Origin: Burkholderiales bacterium | Lineage (GTDB): Bacteria > Pseudomonadota > Gammaproteobacteria > Burkholderiales > Burkholderiaceae_E | Length of the DNA: 64,000 nt | Assembly (NCBI GenBank): GCA_026399875.1 | Contig: JAPLQF010000031.1 | Location: 1-64,000 of the forward strand | Direction: 5' to 3' | In this document: positions 46,946-55,361 of the stretch, piece after piece | How positions within the stretch are numbered: position 1 is the first letter of the stretch | Layout of the letters: each line of letters opens with the position of its first letter | Program-made: the position numbers and the translations under genes | The notes under the pieces: model-generated | The model's input: only the letters and a program-made list of their open reading frames with translations | Told to the model about the DNA's origin: nothing | The model's database searches: none

Positions 46946-47463
46946 CATTCACCGGTCTGCTCAGGAATCTGCTGCCTCGCCCCTGGACGGCGCTGTGGCT
47001 GTGGCTGACCTGGCTGCTGCTCAACCAGTCAGTGGCGCCCGCGCAGCTGTTGCTGGGCGGCGTGCTGGCGATTGCACTGGCCCGCTGGGCGAGCACCCAC
47101 CACCGTCTTGCACACCGTTCGGGCCGAGCCCCGCTTGGGCGGCGCATTGCCATGGCCGCGCGGCTTGTCGCGACCGTGTTCGCCGATATCGTCACCTCCA
47201 ACCGTCAGGTGGCCAGGCTGATCCTCGGTCGCACCGATCAACTCAAGCCCGGTTTCGTCTGGGTCAGACTCGACCTTCAGCAACCCGGCGCAATCAACCT
47301 GCTGTGCGCAATCGTCACAATGACGCCCGGAACCGTCTCGGCCGAGCTGTCGGACGACCGCAAGTGGCTGCTGGTCCATGGTCTTGATGTCGGCGATCCG
47401 CCGGCGCTGGCCGCACTCATCAAGGCTCGCTACGAAACCCCTGTCCGGGAGATCTTCGAATGA
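46942..47463 (+). CDS. mrpE: Na+/H+ antiporter subunit MrpE
   Basis: 173-aa subunit with N-terminal helices (WLWLTWLLLNQ, QLLLGGVLAIALARW) and a soluble C-terminal domain carrying the family sequence AIVTMTPGTVSAELSDD and VHGLDV. Coupled by ATGA to mrpD and mrpF. Confidence 0.93.
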   Translation: MTFTGLLRNLLPRPWTALWLWLTWLLLNQSVAPAQLLLGGVLAIALARWASTHHRLAHRSGRAPLGRRIAMAARLVATVFADIVTSNRQVARLILGRTDQLKPGFVWVRLDLQQPGAINLLCAIVTMTPGTVSAELSDDRKWLLVHGLDVGDPPALAALIKARYETPVREIFE

Positions 47464-47735
47464 TCGGCATGGCGATTTCAATCGCGCTGTTGCTGTTTGC
47501 GGTGGCCATGCTGCTGGCCACCTGGCGACTGCTGCAAGGGCCCGACATCCTCGACCGGGTGCTCGCACTCGAGACGCTCTACACCAATGCGATCGCAGTC
47601 GTGATCCTGCTCGGCCTGAAATTCGCCACGCAACTCTATTTCGAGGCCGCGCTGCTGATGGCAATGCTGGGCTTCATTGGCACGGTGGTGACTGCGCGTT
47701 TTGTGGGCCGGGGCGACCTGATCGACCATGACTGA
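47460..47735 (+). CDS. mrpF: Na+/H+ antiporter subunit MrpF
   Basis: 91-aa, three-helix subunit: AISIALLLFAVAMLLATWRLLQGPDILDRVLALETLY then NAIAVVILLGL and ALLMAMLGFIGTVVTARFV. The GPDILDRVLALE motif is typical. Overlaps mrpE by ATGA. Confidence 0.94.
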   Translation: MIGMAISIALLLFAVAMLLATWRLLQGPDILDRVLALETLYTNAIAVVILLGLKFATQLYFEAALLMAMLGFIGTVVTARFVGRGDLIDHD

Positions 47736-47785
47736 GCGCGACATCCCTGCCAGACCTCAAGCGATGACTCCGGAAAGCGATCACC

Positions 47786-48202
47786 ATGACTGCCGCTGAA
47801 CTGCCCCGCTGGCTCGAGATCCTCATCAGCGGCATGCTGCTGCTGGGCGGCTTCACCGCAGTGCTCGGCGCCCTCGGACTGGTACGGTTCAGAACGTTTT
47901 TCACCCGCCTGCATGCGCCGACCAAAACCAGCACCCTGGGGATCGGTGGGGTGTTGCTCGGCTCGATCGTCTACCTCAGCTGGATCTCGAACCTGGCGGT
48001 TATCCATCAGGTGCTGATCGCGATGTTTGTCTTCATGACGGCTCCGATCTCGGCGCATCAGATGGCCAAAGCGATGCTCGATGCCAACCCCGAGATGCGT
48101 CCGCCGCTGCCAGGAACCACCGAAGCGCAAGCGCCGCGGCACGAAGAGGGTGAGGCAGGCGATCAGGCCGGGGCAGGATCGAACCGGCGATCGCAAGACT
48201 GA
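47786..48202 (+). CDS. mrpG: Na+/H+ antiporter subunit MrpG
   Basis: 138-aa subunit with three helices and FLGALGLVRF-like family sequence: GFTAVLGALGLVRFRTFFTRLHAPTKTSTLG. The C-terminal 30 residues are hydrophilic. A 50-base gap separates it from mrpF, the only real spacing in the operon. It ends ten bases from the convergent HNH gene. Confidence 0.93.
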   Translation: MTAAELPRWLEILISGMLLLGGFTAVLGALGLVRFRTFFTRLHAPTKTSTLGIGGVLLGSIVYLSWISNLAVIHQVLIAMFVFMTAPISAHQMAKAMLDANPEMRPPLPGTTEAQAPRHEEGEAGDQAGAGSNRRSQD

Positions 48203-48212
48203 CGGCCTGCGG

Positions 48213-48800
48213 TCAGGCCTGTCGGTTGCCGGCGTCGTCGGCCCAGAGACGCGAATGGCGCGGCACACCAGCCAGCAGAAAATTCATCTGGTCGGCGACG
48301 ATGCGTCGATTGGCAAGGATGAAGGCCTCATGGCGATTGGGCACGTAGGGCACATAGAGCAAGGGCATGCCGGCCGACTCGGGCGTTCGGTTGCCCTTGC
48401 GCTGATTACAGGCCCGACAGGCCGAGACCACGTTCTGCCAGACAGTGCTGCCGCCACGCGAACTCGGTGTGACATGCTCCATCTCGAGGGCCGCGCCCGA
48501 GTAGCGGCCACCGCAATAGGCGCAGATATGGCGATCACGGGCAAACACCATGGCGCGGTTGAGCGGCGTGCGGTCGGCGACGCCGCGAAATCGCCAGCGC
48601 GGCCCGTCGATGGCAATGATCGCAGCGATCTCGAGCGTCGACTGTCGTCCATGCAAGCGGCTGATGCCCCCGTGCAGGACAGTGCGAGTCGAGCCCAATT
48701 CCCAGCGAACCTTGCTGCTGGCGTAGTAGCCGGCAGCACTTTCATGGTCGATCCAGCGGACCGGTGTACCGGCGACATCGAGGGCGAGAATGTCATGCAT
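48213..48800 (-). CDS. HNH endonuclease family protein
   Basis: 195-aa soluble protein with a central HNH motif: HICAYCGGRY (first Cys pair), EMEHVTPSSRGG containing the catalytic His, NVVSACRACNQRKGNR with the Asn and second Cys pair. The flanking regions (about 1-85 and 150-195) are conserved-looking and not typical of restriction enzymes. Function unknown; the family is common as a chromosomal single gene in betaproteobacteria. No methyltransferase or phage gene is nearby. Divergent from the asparaginase gene by 64 bases. Confidence 0.88.
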   Translation of the reverse strand: MHDILALDVAGTPVRWIDHESAAGYYASSKVRWELGSTRTVLHGGISRLHGRQSTLEIAAIIAIDGPRWRFRGVADRTPLNRAMVFARDRHICAYCGGRYSGAALEMEHVTPSSRGGSTVWQNVVSACRACNQRKGNRTPESAGMPLLYVPYVPNRHEAFILANRRIVADQMNFLLAGVPRHSRLWADDAGNRQA

Positions 48801-48864
48801 GGGAAAGGTTTTCGAATCCTGGAACCGAAAGACTGATCATAGTGCTTTCTCGTTACCATTCGCC

Positions 48865-49869
48865 ATGACCAGACCCAGACTGCTGTTACTTGCCACCGGC
48901 GGGACGATCGCCGGCGTCGCGCCGACCGCGGCCAGCACCCTGTCGTATGCGCCGGCCTCGCTCGGCGCCGACAGCCTGATCGCCTCGGTGCCCGCGCTCG
49001 GCGATCTTGCCGACATCACGACCGAGACACCCTTTTCGACCGGCAGCCAGCATATGACCAGTGCCTACTGGCTCACGCTGGCCGCGCGGGTGCGCCAGGC
49101 CATCGTCGACCCGACGATCGACGCAGTCGTCATCACCCATGGCACCGACACTCTCGAAGAAACCGCGCTCTTTCTCGATCTGACCTGCCCGCGCGACAAG
49201 GCGGTGGTGCTGACCGGCGCGATGCGCCCGGCCACCGCACTGGGCGCCGACGGTCCGATGAACCTTTACGCAGCCGCGGCTCTGGCAGTCAACCCGGCGT
49301 CGCGAGGCGCAGGCGCCATCGTGCTCATGAACGACCAGGCCTTCGGACCGGACCGGGCTGCCAAGGTTCACACCTCCCGCGTGGATGCCTTCATTGCTCG
49401 CAGCGCGATGCCGCTGGCGCTGATGCTCAATGGCCAGCCGGTCTGGCAGGTGCCCGCCGCGATCGCGGCCGCACGGCGCCCGTCGCTGGCCGCGCACTTC
49501 GCCAGCTTGCCGGCCGCACTGCCCAGGGTTGATCTGCTCGCCCAGCAGGTCGATGCCGATCCGGCGATCATCGACTGGTGCCTGCAACAGGGCGCCCGCG
49601 GCATCGTGGTGGCCGGCACCGGTCACGGATCGTTGTCACATCCGATCGAGGCGGCGCTCGGAAAGGCGTCCGACAAGGGCTGCCTGGTGGTCAGGGCCAG
49701 CCGGATCAGCGACGGACCGGTCATGCATGGCGCAAGCGTCGACGACGATCGCTTCGGATTCATTGCGGCCGGCTTCGTGACACCCCACAAGTCCCGACTT
49801 CTGCTGTCGCTGCTGATTGCTGCAGGTCTCGATCGCGAGGCCGCGCGGGCGGTGTTCGCAAGCTTCTAG
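48865..49869 (+). CDS. L-asparaginase (type I/II family)
   Basis: 334-aa asparaginase hydrolysing L-asparagine to aspartate and ammonia. The N-terminal active-site motif ATGGTIAG contains the nucleophilic Thr; the second signature VITHGTDTLEETA follows near residue 90. AGAMRPATALGADGPMNL-type and GIVVAGTGHGSLS segments also match. No signal peptide, so cytoplasmic. The stop codon lies in an 18-bp imperfect tandem duplication. Confidence 0.92.
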   Translation: MTRPRLLLLATGGTIAGVAPTAASTLSYAPASLGADSLIASVPALGDLADITTETPFSTGSQHMTSAYWLTLAARVRQAIVDPTIDAVVITHGTDTLEETALFLDLTCPRDKAVVLTGAMRPATALGADGPMNLYAAAALAVNPASRGAGAIVLMNDQAFGPDRAAKVHTSRVDAFIARSAMPLALMLNGQPVWQVPAAIAAARRPSLAAHFASLPAALPRVDLLAQQVDADPAIIDWCLQQGARGIVVAGTGHGSLSHPIEAALGKASDKGCLVVRASRISDGPVMHGASVDDDRFGFIAAGFVTPHKSRLLLSLLIAAGLDREAARAVFASF

Positions 49870-49898
49870 GGCAGCAATACCTTCTAGGGCCGCAGTAC
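49863..49898. repeat. 18-bp tandem duplication containing the asparaginase stop codon
   Basis: CTTCTAGGGCAGCAATAC followed by CTTCTAGGGCCGCAGTAC (16 of 18 identical). The TAG at 49867-49869 is the asparaginase stop; the second unit repeats it. Confidence 0.85.
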
Positions 49899-49921
49899 CC
49901 CGGGGTCCGACCGGGCGATGC

Positions 49922-50530
49922 TCAGCCGCGAGCCGGCGTCTGCGCGCGGTGTGCGAGGCGATCCAGACGCGCCTCGAGATCGCTCAGTTCCTGGCCAAAC
50001 TGATCGAACCGGCGGCGCTCGAGCAGTTGCCGGTCTTCGTCGATCAGGAACTGGCGCAGGCCACTTTGGGCGCGATCGCCGATGGCCTGCGCCTGGAGTA
50101 CACCGGCTCGTGCTGCGCCGGCCATCCGGTGAGCGACGACATCGCCGACCAGCCTGCTCAGGTCCTCCTCGATATCCCAGCGCAGATGCTGCGCAATCTC
50201 GCCGACCGCGGCCGCGACCATGACGTCGCCTTCAACCTTGAGATGGCCGGTCAGCCCGACCGCACCCTCGCGCATCGCGCCGAGCAACGCGCTGAAGGTG
50301 GGGGTGAGAGACAGGGTCACGCTTGGCGAGTCGATGCTGGCGAGTTCAAGCGTGCCATCGTCGGCGATGCGGGCATCAGCCGACACCGCACCCAGCGGCG
50401 CAACCACCACCATCCGCACCGTGCGGCCGCAGTGGGTGCGCAGCCGGTCGCGGGCCCATGACTGCTGACGCAGTACATGGTTCAGGGCACTGATTGCGAC
50501 CTGGGCCAGCGGCAGGGCAAGAGCGACCAT
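49922..50530 (-). CDS. ubiJ: Ubiquinone biosynthesis accessory factor UbiJ
   Basis: 202-aa protein with an SCP2 lipid-binding fold in the N-terminal half and a charged, coiled C-terminal helix region (QLLERRRFDQFGQELSDLEARLDRL). UbiJ, with UbiK, helps organise the soluble ubiquinone hydroxylase complex by binding the lipid intermediates. Its position after ubiE and a Tim44-like gene is the usual betaproteobacterial arrangement. ubiB, normally next, is not here. Confidence 0.88.
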   Translation of the reverse strand: MVALALPLAQVAISALNHVLRQQSWARDRLRTHCGRTVRMVVVAPLGAVSADARIADDGTLELASIDSPSVTLSLTPTFSALLGAMREGAVGLTGHLKVEGDVMVAAAVGEIAQHLRWDIEEDLSRLVGDVVAHRMAGAARAGVLQAQAIGDRAQSGLRQFLIDEDRQLLERRRFDQFGQELSDLEARLDRLAHRAQTPARG

Positions 50531-50563
50531 ATCCGGCTGGCCGAGAGGGCTGAACCAAGCAGA

Positions 50564-51526
50564 TCAGGCGCGGCTGAGCTGCTGGATGCCGCCAAGCACC
50601 CAACCGCCCTGGGCCTGCAGCGGACGGGTGAAGTTCCAGACCTCATCGAAAGGCGCAGCCGCAGCATCCGCTTCCTCGCGCAGCATGCCCGAGAAGCGCA
50701 CGCTGGCAAGCTGATCGACGCTGCCCGACTCGACCCCCAGCAACTCGGCGTCGAGGGTGACGACATCGGTCTGGTTGAGAGCACCATTGCGAGCGTCGAT
50801 TTCGAGCTTGAGCTCGGCGAACATCTCGGGACTGGTGAATTCACGCAGATCGCTGGCATTGCCCGCGTCGTAGGCCGACTGCAGCCGAATGAAGCAGACC
50901 TTGGCGGTATGCAGGAAGACATCGGCATCGAAGCCTTCCGGCAAACGCGACCCCAGGACCGGCTGCGATGCCGGATGGACCATGTCAATCGGCTGATCTC
51001 GCACCGAGGCGGGTGTCGTGACCGGCCGGTAGTTGGGCACCGAGGCCTCCTGACCAAGCCCGGACAGACCATAACCGCCGGCATAGGCCGGCTGCGGCTG
51101 ACGGGCGGCTGCCGCACGACGCGCCAGGAAAAAGCCGACCACCGCCAGCACCACCATGATCAGCAGGCCGGCCGTCATGGCCGAGGCCAGCGCTTCGCCG
51201 AAACCGAAGTGACTGGCAAGGGCAGCCAGACCGAGGCCGGCAGCCAGACCGGCAAGCGGCGCCATCCAGCGGCTGCGGGGTGAAGCCGGCGGCGCGGCGG
51301 CAGGGCGCGGTGCGGCAGCCGGTGCGGCGGCGGGCGCTGCCGGCTGGGCCGGCTGCGCCTGACGGGGGGCCGCGCCAGTCGCGCCAGCACTGTCGCGCTG
51401 CATGGTGCCGCTCGGCGCCTGGCGGCCGACGTTACCGCCGTTGCCCATTCGTTTGGCCTGCGCGTCGGCCACGCCGATCGTCGCGAGGGCAATCACTGCA
51501 ATCAGAGCCAGAAGCGAGGTCTTCAT
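50564..51526 (-). CDS. Tim44-like domain protein
   Basis: 320-aa protein. A signal peptide (ending near ADAQAKRM) is followed by a low-complexity Ala/Pro/Gln-rich region (about 35-85), two hydrophobic helices (about 90-140) and a C-terminal Tim44-like domain (about 175-318). That domain shows FDADVFLHTAKVCFIRLQSAYDAGN and VWNFTRPLQAQGGWVLGGIQQ. Bacterial Tim44-like proteins are membrane associated; function is not established. Between ubiE and ubiJ. Confidence 0.87.
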   Translation of the reverse strand: MKTSLLALIAVIALATIGVADAQAKRMGNGGNVGRQAPSGTMQRDSAGATGAAPRQAQPAQPAAPAAAPAAAPRPAAAPPASPRSRWMAPLAGLAAGLGLAALASHFGFGEALASAMTAGLLIMVVLAVVGFFLARRAAAARQPQPAYAGGYGLSGLGQEASVPNYRPVTTPASVRDQPIDMVHPASQPVLGSRLPEGFDADVFLHTAKVCFIRLQSAYDAGNASDLREFTSPEMFAELKLEIDARNGALNQTDVVTLDAELLGVESGSVDQLASVRFSGMLREEADAAAAPFDEVWNFTRPLQAQGGWVLGGIQQLSRA

Positions 51527-51560
51527 CGGGAATCTCCGTGAAAGTCCGGTGAGGAAAAAA

Positions 51561-52331
51561 TTATATTTTCACACCCTCGTGCAGCGCGACCACACCGAGG
51601 GTAAGGTTAAAGTGCCGAACCCGCGCAAAACCCGCGTCTTCGAGCATCGCGCTCAGGGTCGGCTGATCGGGATGAACGCGGATCGACTCTGCCAGATAAC
51701 GATAGCTTTCGCCATCGCCCGCGACCGCCTGACCGATGCGCGGCAGCAGTTTGAACGAGTAAGCATCGTAGATCGGTGCAAGCGGCTTCCAGATGCGGGA
51801 GAACTCGAGCACCAGCAGTTTGCCGCCGGGCTTGAGCACCCGATGCATCTCGCGCAGAGCGACTTCCTTGCGGGTCATGTTGCGCAAACCGAAAGCGACA
51901 CTGACGCGATCGAAATAGCAATCGGGAAAGGGCAGCTTCTCGGCATCACACAGAGTGACCGGCTGCGAAAAGCCGTCATCGAGCATCCGATCGCGGCCAA
52001 TGGTCAGCATCGACCCGTTGATGTCGGTGAGCCAGACCTCGCCACCGGCACCGACCTTGCGGGCAAAGGCCCTCGCCAGGTCGCCGGTCCCGCCAGCGAT
52101 GTCGAGCACCTTCATGCCCGGGCGCAAGGCGGCCTGTCCGACGGTGAAGGCCTTCCAGACACGATGCAGCCCGCCCGACAGGACATCGTTCATCAGGTCG
52201 TAGCGGGGCGCCACCGAATCAAAGACTTCCGCCACCTTGCCTGCCTTGTCGCCCGCGGCGACCGACTCGAAGCCGAAATGGGTGCTCTGAGCGGAAGGAT
52301 CAGTGTCGGGAGAAGGATGCGCAGATGTCAT
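51561..52331 (-). CDS. ubiE: Ubiquinone/menaquinone methyltransferase UbiE
   Basis: 256-aa class I SAM methyltransferase acting on the ubiquinone (C2) and possibly menaquinone precursors. Motifs are [74 protein letters not shown] and [13 protein letters not shown] short Ser-rich N-terminal tail precedes HFGFESV. Overlaps the DUF971 gene by ATGA. Confidence 0.96.
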   Translation of the reverse strand: MTSAHPSPDTDPSAQSTHFGFESVAAGDKAGKVAEVFDSVAPRYDLMNDVLSGGLHRVWKAFTVGQAALRPGMKVLDIAGGTGDLARAFARKVGAGGEVWLTDINGSMLTIGRDRMLDDGFSQPVTLCDAEKLPFPDCYFDRVSVAFGLRNMTRKEVALREMHRVLKPGGKLLVLEFSRIWKPLAPIYDAYSFKLLPRIGQAVAGDGESYRYLAESIRVHPDQPTLSAMLEDAGFARVRHFNLTLGVVALHEGVKI

Positions 52332-52813
52332 GAACGTGGTCGGGTGAGAGCAACCGAAGTGAGACCGGCAGCCGGCTTGACCGCGCGCTGGTCAGTCGTC
52401 AAAGGCGCCCCTGCAGGCTGATCAGACTGCGGGCCCTGGACCGGATCGCGGCTCTGGCCAGCAGCCCGCAGTCGTTCGTCATAGTCCCGCCACAACTGAA
52501 GCTGGTTGGCGCCAAGCCAGTGCAGGTAGTCCCAGGAGAAAATACCGGTGTTGTGACCGTCCGAGAAGTGGGGCTGGACAGCGTAATGACCCACCTGCTC
52601 GAGCGAGTCGACATCGATGTCGCGCTTGCCGACCTGCAGGACCTCCTGACCGGGCCCATGACCGCGCACCTCGGCCGAAGGCGAATAGACCCGCAGCAAT
52701 TCGAAGGGCAACTGGAAGCGCATTCCGTCATCAAATGCGAGTTCGAGGATGCGCGAACGTTTGTGCACGACGATCTCGGTCGGCCTGAGCGTATTCGGAT
52801 CGATGCCTGACAT
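52328..52813 (-). CDS. DUF971 (gamma-butyrobetaine hydroxylase-like N-terminal) protein
   Basis: 161-aa soluble protein of the DUF971 family. It shows [37 protein letters not shown], and [22 protein letters not shown]. The His-Cys type zinc/iron-sulfur residues of larger homologues are only partly present. The C-terminal 40 residues are Pro/Gln-rich and probably disordered. A conserved neighbour of ubiE in betaproteobacteria, suggesting a link to ubiquinone or Fe-S biology. Confidence 0.85.
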   Translation of the reverse strand: MSGIDPNTLRPTEIVVHKRSRILELAFDDGMRFQLPFELLRVYSPSAEVRGHGPGQEVLQVGKRDIDVDSLEQVGHYAVQPHFSDGHNTGIFSWDYLHWLGANQLQLWRDYDERLRAAGQSRDPVQGPQSDQPAGAPLTTDQRAVKPAAGLTSVALTRPRS

Positions 52814-52939
52814 CGGAGGGTATTCCAGCAAGTGGGGGCCGATGGTAACGCGAATCGGCAAGCGGCAACACGAACCCGGAACACGAAGCCTTCAGGCGGG
52901 GGGCTGCAAGCTGTGCAACCGGCGACGGGTCGGCTCGGC

Positions 52940-54484
52940 TCAGTCGGCCGGCGCGACCGCGATCCGATCGAAATCAACTCCACGCTCGAGCAGTCCGATC
53001 ATCCGCAGTCGCTGCTCGGTCGTGCCGTCGAGCAGGGTCATGATCCGCGAGGGCGCAAAGGCGTCGCGCCGCACGACCACCGACGGTGGATTGCCGCAGC
53101 CTACTCCGATGAAGCTCCAGCCGGCCTCGAAGCCCTGGCCGCCGGGGCGACGAACCCGCACCATCCGGGGGGATCCGGGCCAGAAGCGCACGCCGAGGTC
53201 ATGAGCAAACGGATTGTGCCTGTCGCCCCAGCCGGTATGGGCCAACGACACCACCTGCCCCACCATGATCTGGCGCGGGCCGGCGCCAGGCCGGGAGGCA
53301 CGCCGGTGATCGGCATGCACGCCCTGCTGCCAGGCCTGCAGCGCGACCAGGCAGCCGAGTCGAAGACGCGGCGTGTTGGCAGACCGGGTAAACACCGAGC
53401 GGTAGGCATCCATGCCTCGCCAGCCGACTTCCTCGCCGATTTCGGGGCCGGTGTCGGGGGCGGTGTCGGAGCCACTGTCGAGCCTGGGCAAGCCGATTCG
53501 CAGCGATGCCCTGGGCACCGGGGATTTCACCAGCGGTGTGGGCACATGGCAGGGGCCCCAGACCACGCGCAGCCTGCCGAGCAAGGCGGTGAGCCGCTCG
53601 ACCGACAGCAGCGTGCGCAGTCCGACCGCTTCGGGCGTCAGGCCCTTCGAGAGCCCGTCAGTACATCGAAGCAGCACAGTGAGTGCCTCGGACGAATCGA
53701 TCTGCACGGTGTGGTTGGGCGACAGCATCAGGCAGGGGCCGGCCGAACTCACATGCGGCAGACCGTCGAGCTCGATGCGAAGTCCGACGCGGCGCGCGAC
53801 CATCCAGGCCAGCCGGTGGGCCATCGACAGTTCATCGTTGTCCAGCCCGAGCGGCTCGACCAGCCGCATCAGCAGCGGCAGGGCCAGCCCGGCTGCCGGT
53901 GAGCCGGTGCGCATGCCTTCGGCATCACCGCCCAGCGCAGACGAGTCGGGGAAGGCCACCTGAAAGGTCTGCGATTGCCACAGCGGATAGGCCAGCTGGC
54001 ATAGCTCGTCCCACTCCTTGCGCGGCATCGTCACCCGCAGGCGCGCGGCAGTGGTCAACAGGCGCGACTGCATCTCGAGAGCCCAGGCCAGCGCAAGCAG
54101 CGCACGGGGCACCGGATTGGCCGACTGCGAAGAATCGACGCCCGGCTCGCACAGGTCGACATGGACCCGCTTGAAGGCGTCGCGTCCGGCGGTCAGCACC
54201 GACACCAGACTTTGAAATGTTGCCGTCTCGGAGAGCGCCAGCGGAATCGGCTGATCCCGAAGACGCGAAATCACCGGCTCGGCAGCGGTCAGCATTTCGG
54301 CGCGCATTGTCTCGAGCGCCAGCATTCTCGCCTCGGGCGCAAGACCGCCGGTGGTGATGGACTCGATACCGCTCGCGATAAGTGCCAGATCGGCATCGGG
54401 CTCGGCCCGGGATCGCGCCGGCAGCCAGGCCTTGCGCTGGGCGGGCCGGCGTTGCGCGGGGAGAAGGCGTTGAATGATCGACAT
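52940..54484 (-). CDS. Hypothetical protein, 514 aa
   Basis: I do not recognise this confidently. The N-terminal 40 residues are basic (QRRPAQRKAWLPARSR), then a mostly helical region with repeated Ala/Leu segments (RALLALAWALEMQSRLLTTAARLR near residue 135). The C-terminal 160 residues look beta-rich, with QIMVGQVVSLAHTGWGDRH and RMVRVRRPGGQGFEAGWSFIGVG, vaguely like a PilZ-type or other small-ligand domain. No signal peptide or transmembrane segment. It lies between ubiE-DUF971 and a metallophosphoesterase on the same strand, preceded by 126 bases of non-coding DNA on its 3' side. Codon use is like its neighbours. Confidence 0.7.
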   Translation of the reverse strand: MSIIQRLLPAQRRPAQRKAWLPARSRAEPDADLALIASGIESITTGGLAPEARMLALETMRAEMLTAAEPVISRLRDQPIPLALSETATFQSLVSVLTAGRDAFKRVHVDLCEPGVDSSQSANPVPRALLALAWALEMQSRLLTTAARLRVTMPRKEWDELCQLAYPLWQSQTFQVAFPDSSALGGDAEGMRTGSPAAGLALPLLMRLVEPLGLDNDELSMAHRLAWMVARRVGLRIELDGLPHVSSAGPCLMLSPNHTVQIDSSEALTVLLRCTDGLSKGLTPEAVGLRTLLSVERLTALLGRLRVVWGPCHVPTPLVKSPVPRASLRIGLPRLDSGSDTAPDTGPEIGEEVGWRGMDAYRSVFTRSANTPRLRLGCLVALQAWQQGVHADHRRASRPGAGPRQIMVGQVVSLAHTGWGDRHNPFAHDLGVRFWPGSPRMVRVRRPGGQGFEAGWSFIGVGCGNPPSVVVRRDAFAPSRIMTLLDGTTEQRLRMIGLLERGVDFDRIAVAPAD

Positions 54485-54546
54485 GGAGCCGATCGTGCCG
54501 TGCGCCGCGCATGTCTGCGCGGGCATTGTTCACGATCGGCTGCGAG

Positions 54547-55344
54547 TCAGACGGTCAGAATGCGCAGCGGATTGAAACGCGGATTTTCGAAGCCGCCGGC
54601 GCGCATCGGATAACCCCGCGGATTGCAGACCACCCGGCAACCGGCCGCAAGATAGTCGTGTGAGGTGTGGGCATGGCCGTGGATCCAGAGGTCGACGCCT
54701 GCAAAGAGTTCGTCGAGATCGCTGGCAAAGGCCGGATTGGACAGGGCCCGCATGAAGGACGGCGCCACCGAACGCCAGCTCGGCAGATGGTGGGTGATCA
54801 CCACCCGGGGGCCGGCTGACGGCGCCGCCAGCCGGTCGGCCAGCCAGTCGCGCGATTGAAAATGGAGGGCGACTGAATCATCGGGATCGAAGCGACGCAC
54901 ACCGCCTTGTGCCTGCGCGTCAGCGACTTCGATTGCCCGGTAATCGACCATCACCCGACGCGCACCCGCCATTACCTCGGCGGCAGTCATCCGGATCGGG
55001 CGGCCGGCACGCTCATAGAGGTGAAAGTCGGTCCAGAGCGTGCAGCCCAGGAACTCGACACCGGCGATGGTCACCGCATCGCGTTCGAGCAGATGAATGC
55101 CCAGCCGGTTAGCCGTCTGGCGCATCGCGGCCAGCGCCTGCTCGCGACGGGTGTCGAAGTACTCGTGATTGCCGGCGATCTGCACGATCGGGTGATCGGG
55201 AAAGGTCTCGCGCGCCCACTGCAGGGCAAGCGTGGCCTGGCCGATGTCGCCGGCGAGCACGACCAGATCGAAGGCATCGCGCGGCGCGCTCGGCACGAAG
55301 GCGGCATGCTCGACATGCAGATCGGAGAGCACGAGCAGGCGCAT
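54547..55344 (-). CDS. Calcineurin-like metallophosphoesterase
   Basis: 265-aa enzyme with the full set of metal-binding motifs: LSDLHVEH, VVLAGDIGQ, IAGNHEYFD, VITHHLPSW and WIHGHAHTSHDY. The family includes cyclic-nucleotide and phospholipid phosphodiesterases; the substrate cannot be inferred. No signal peptide. It starts 17 bases after the end of the broken SDR gene. Confidence 0.9.
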   Translation of the reverse strand: MRLLVLSDLHVEHAAFVPSAPRDAFDLVVLAGDIGQATLALQWARETFPDHPIVQIAGNHEYFDTRREQALAAMRQTANRLGIHLLERDAVTIAGVEFLGCTLWTDFHLYERAGRPIRMTAAEVMAGARRVMVDYRAIEVADAQAQGGVRRFDPDDSVALHFQSRDWLADRLAAPSAGPRVVITHHLPSWRSVAPSFMRALSNPAFASDLDELFAGVDLWIHGHAHTSHDYLAAGCRVVCNPRGYPMRAGGFENPRFNPLRILTV

Positions 55345-55361
55345 GGGATTGAGACCCTGAC

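Noticed and set aside
48213-48800. HNH endonuclease as part of a defence or restriction system
   Set aside because: It is a single gene between an antiporter operon and an asparaginase, with no methyltransferase, helicase or phage genes near it.
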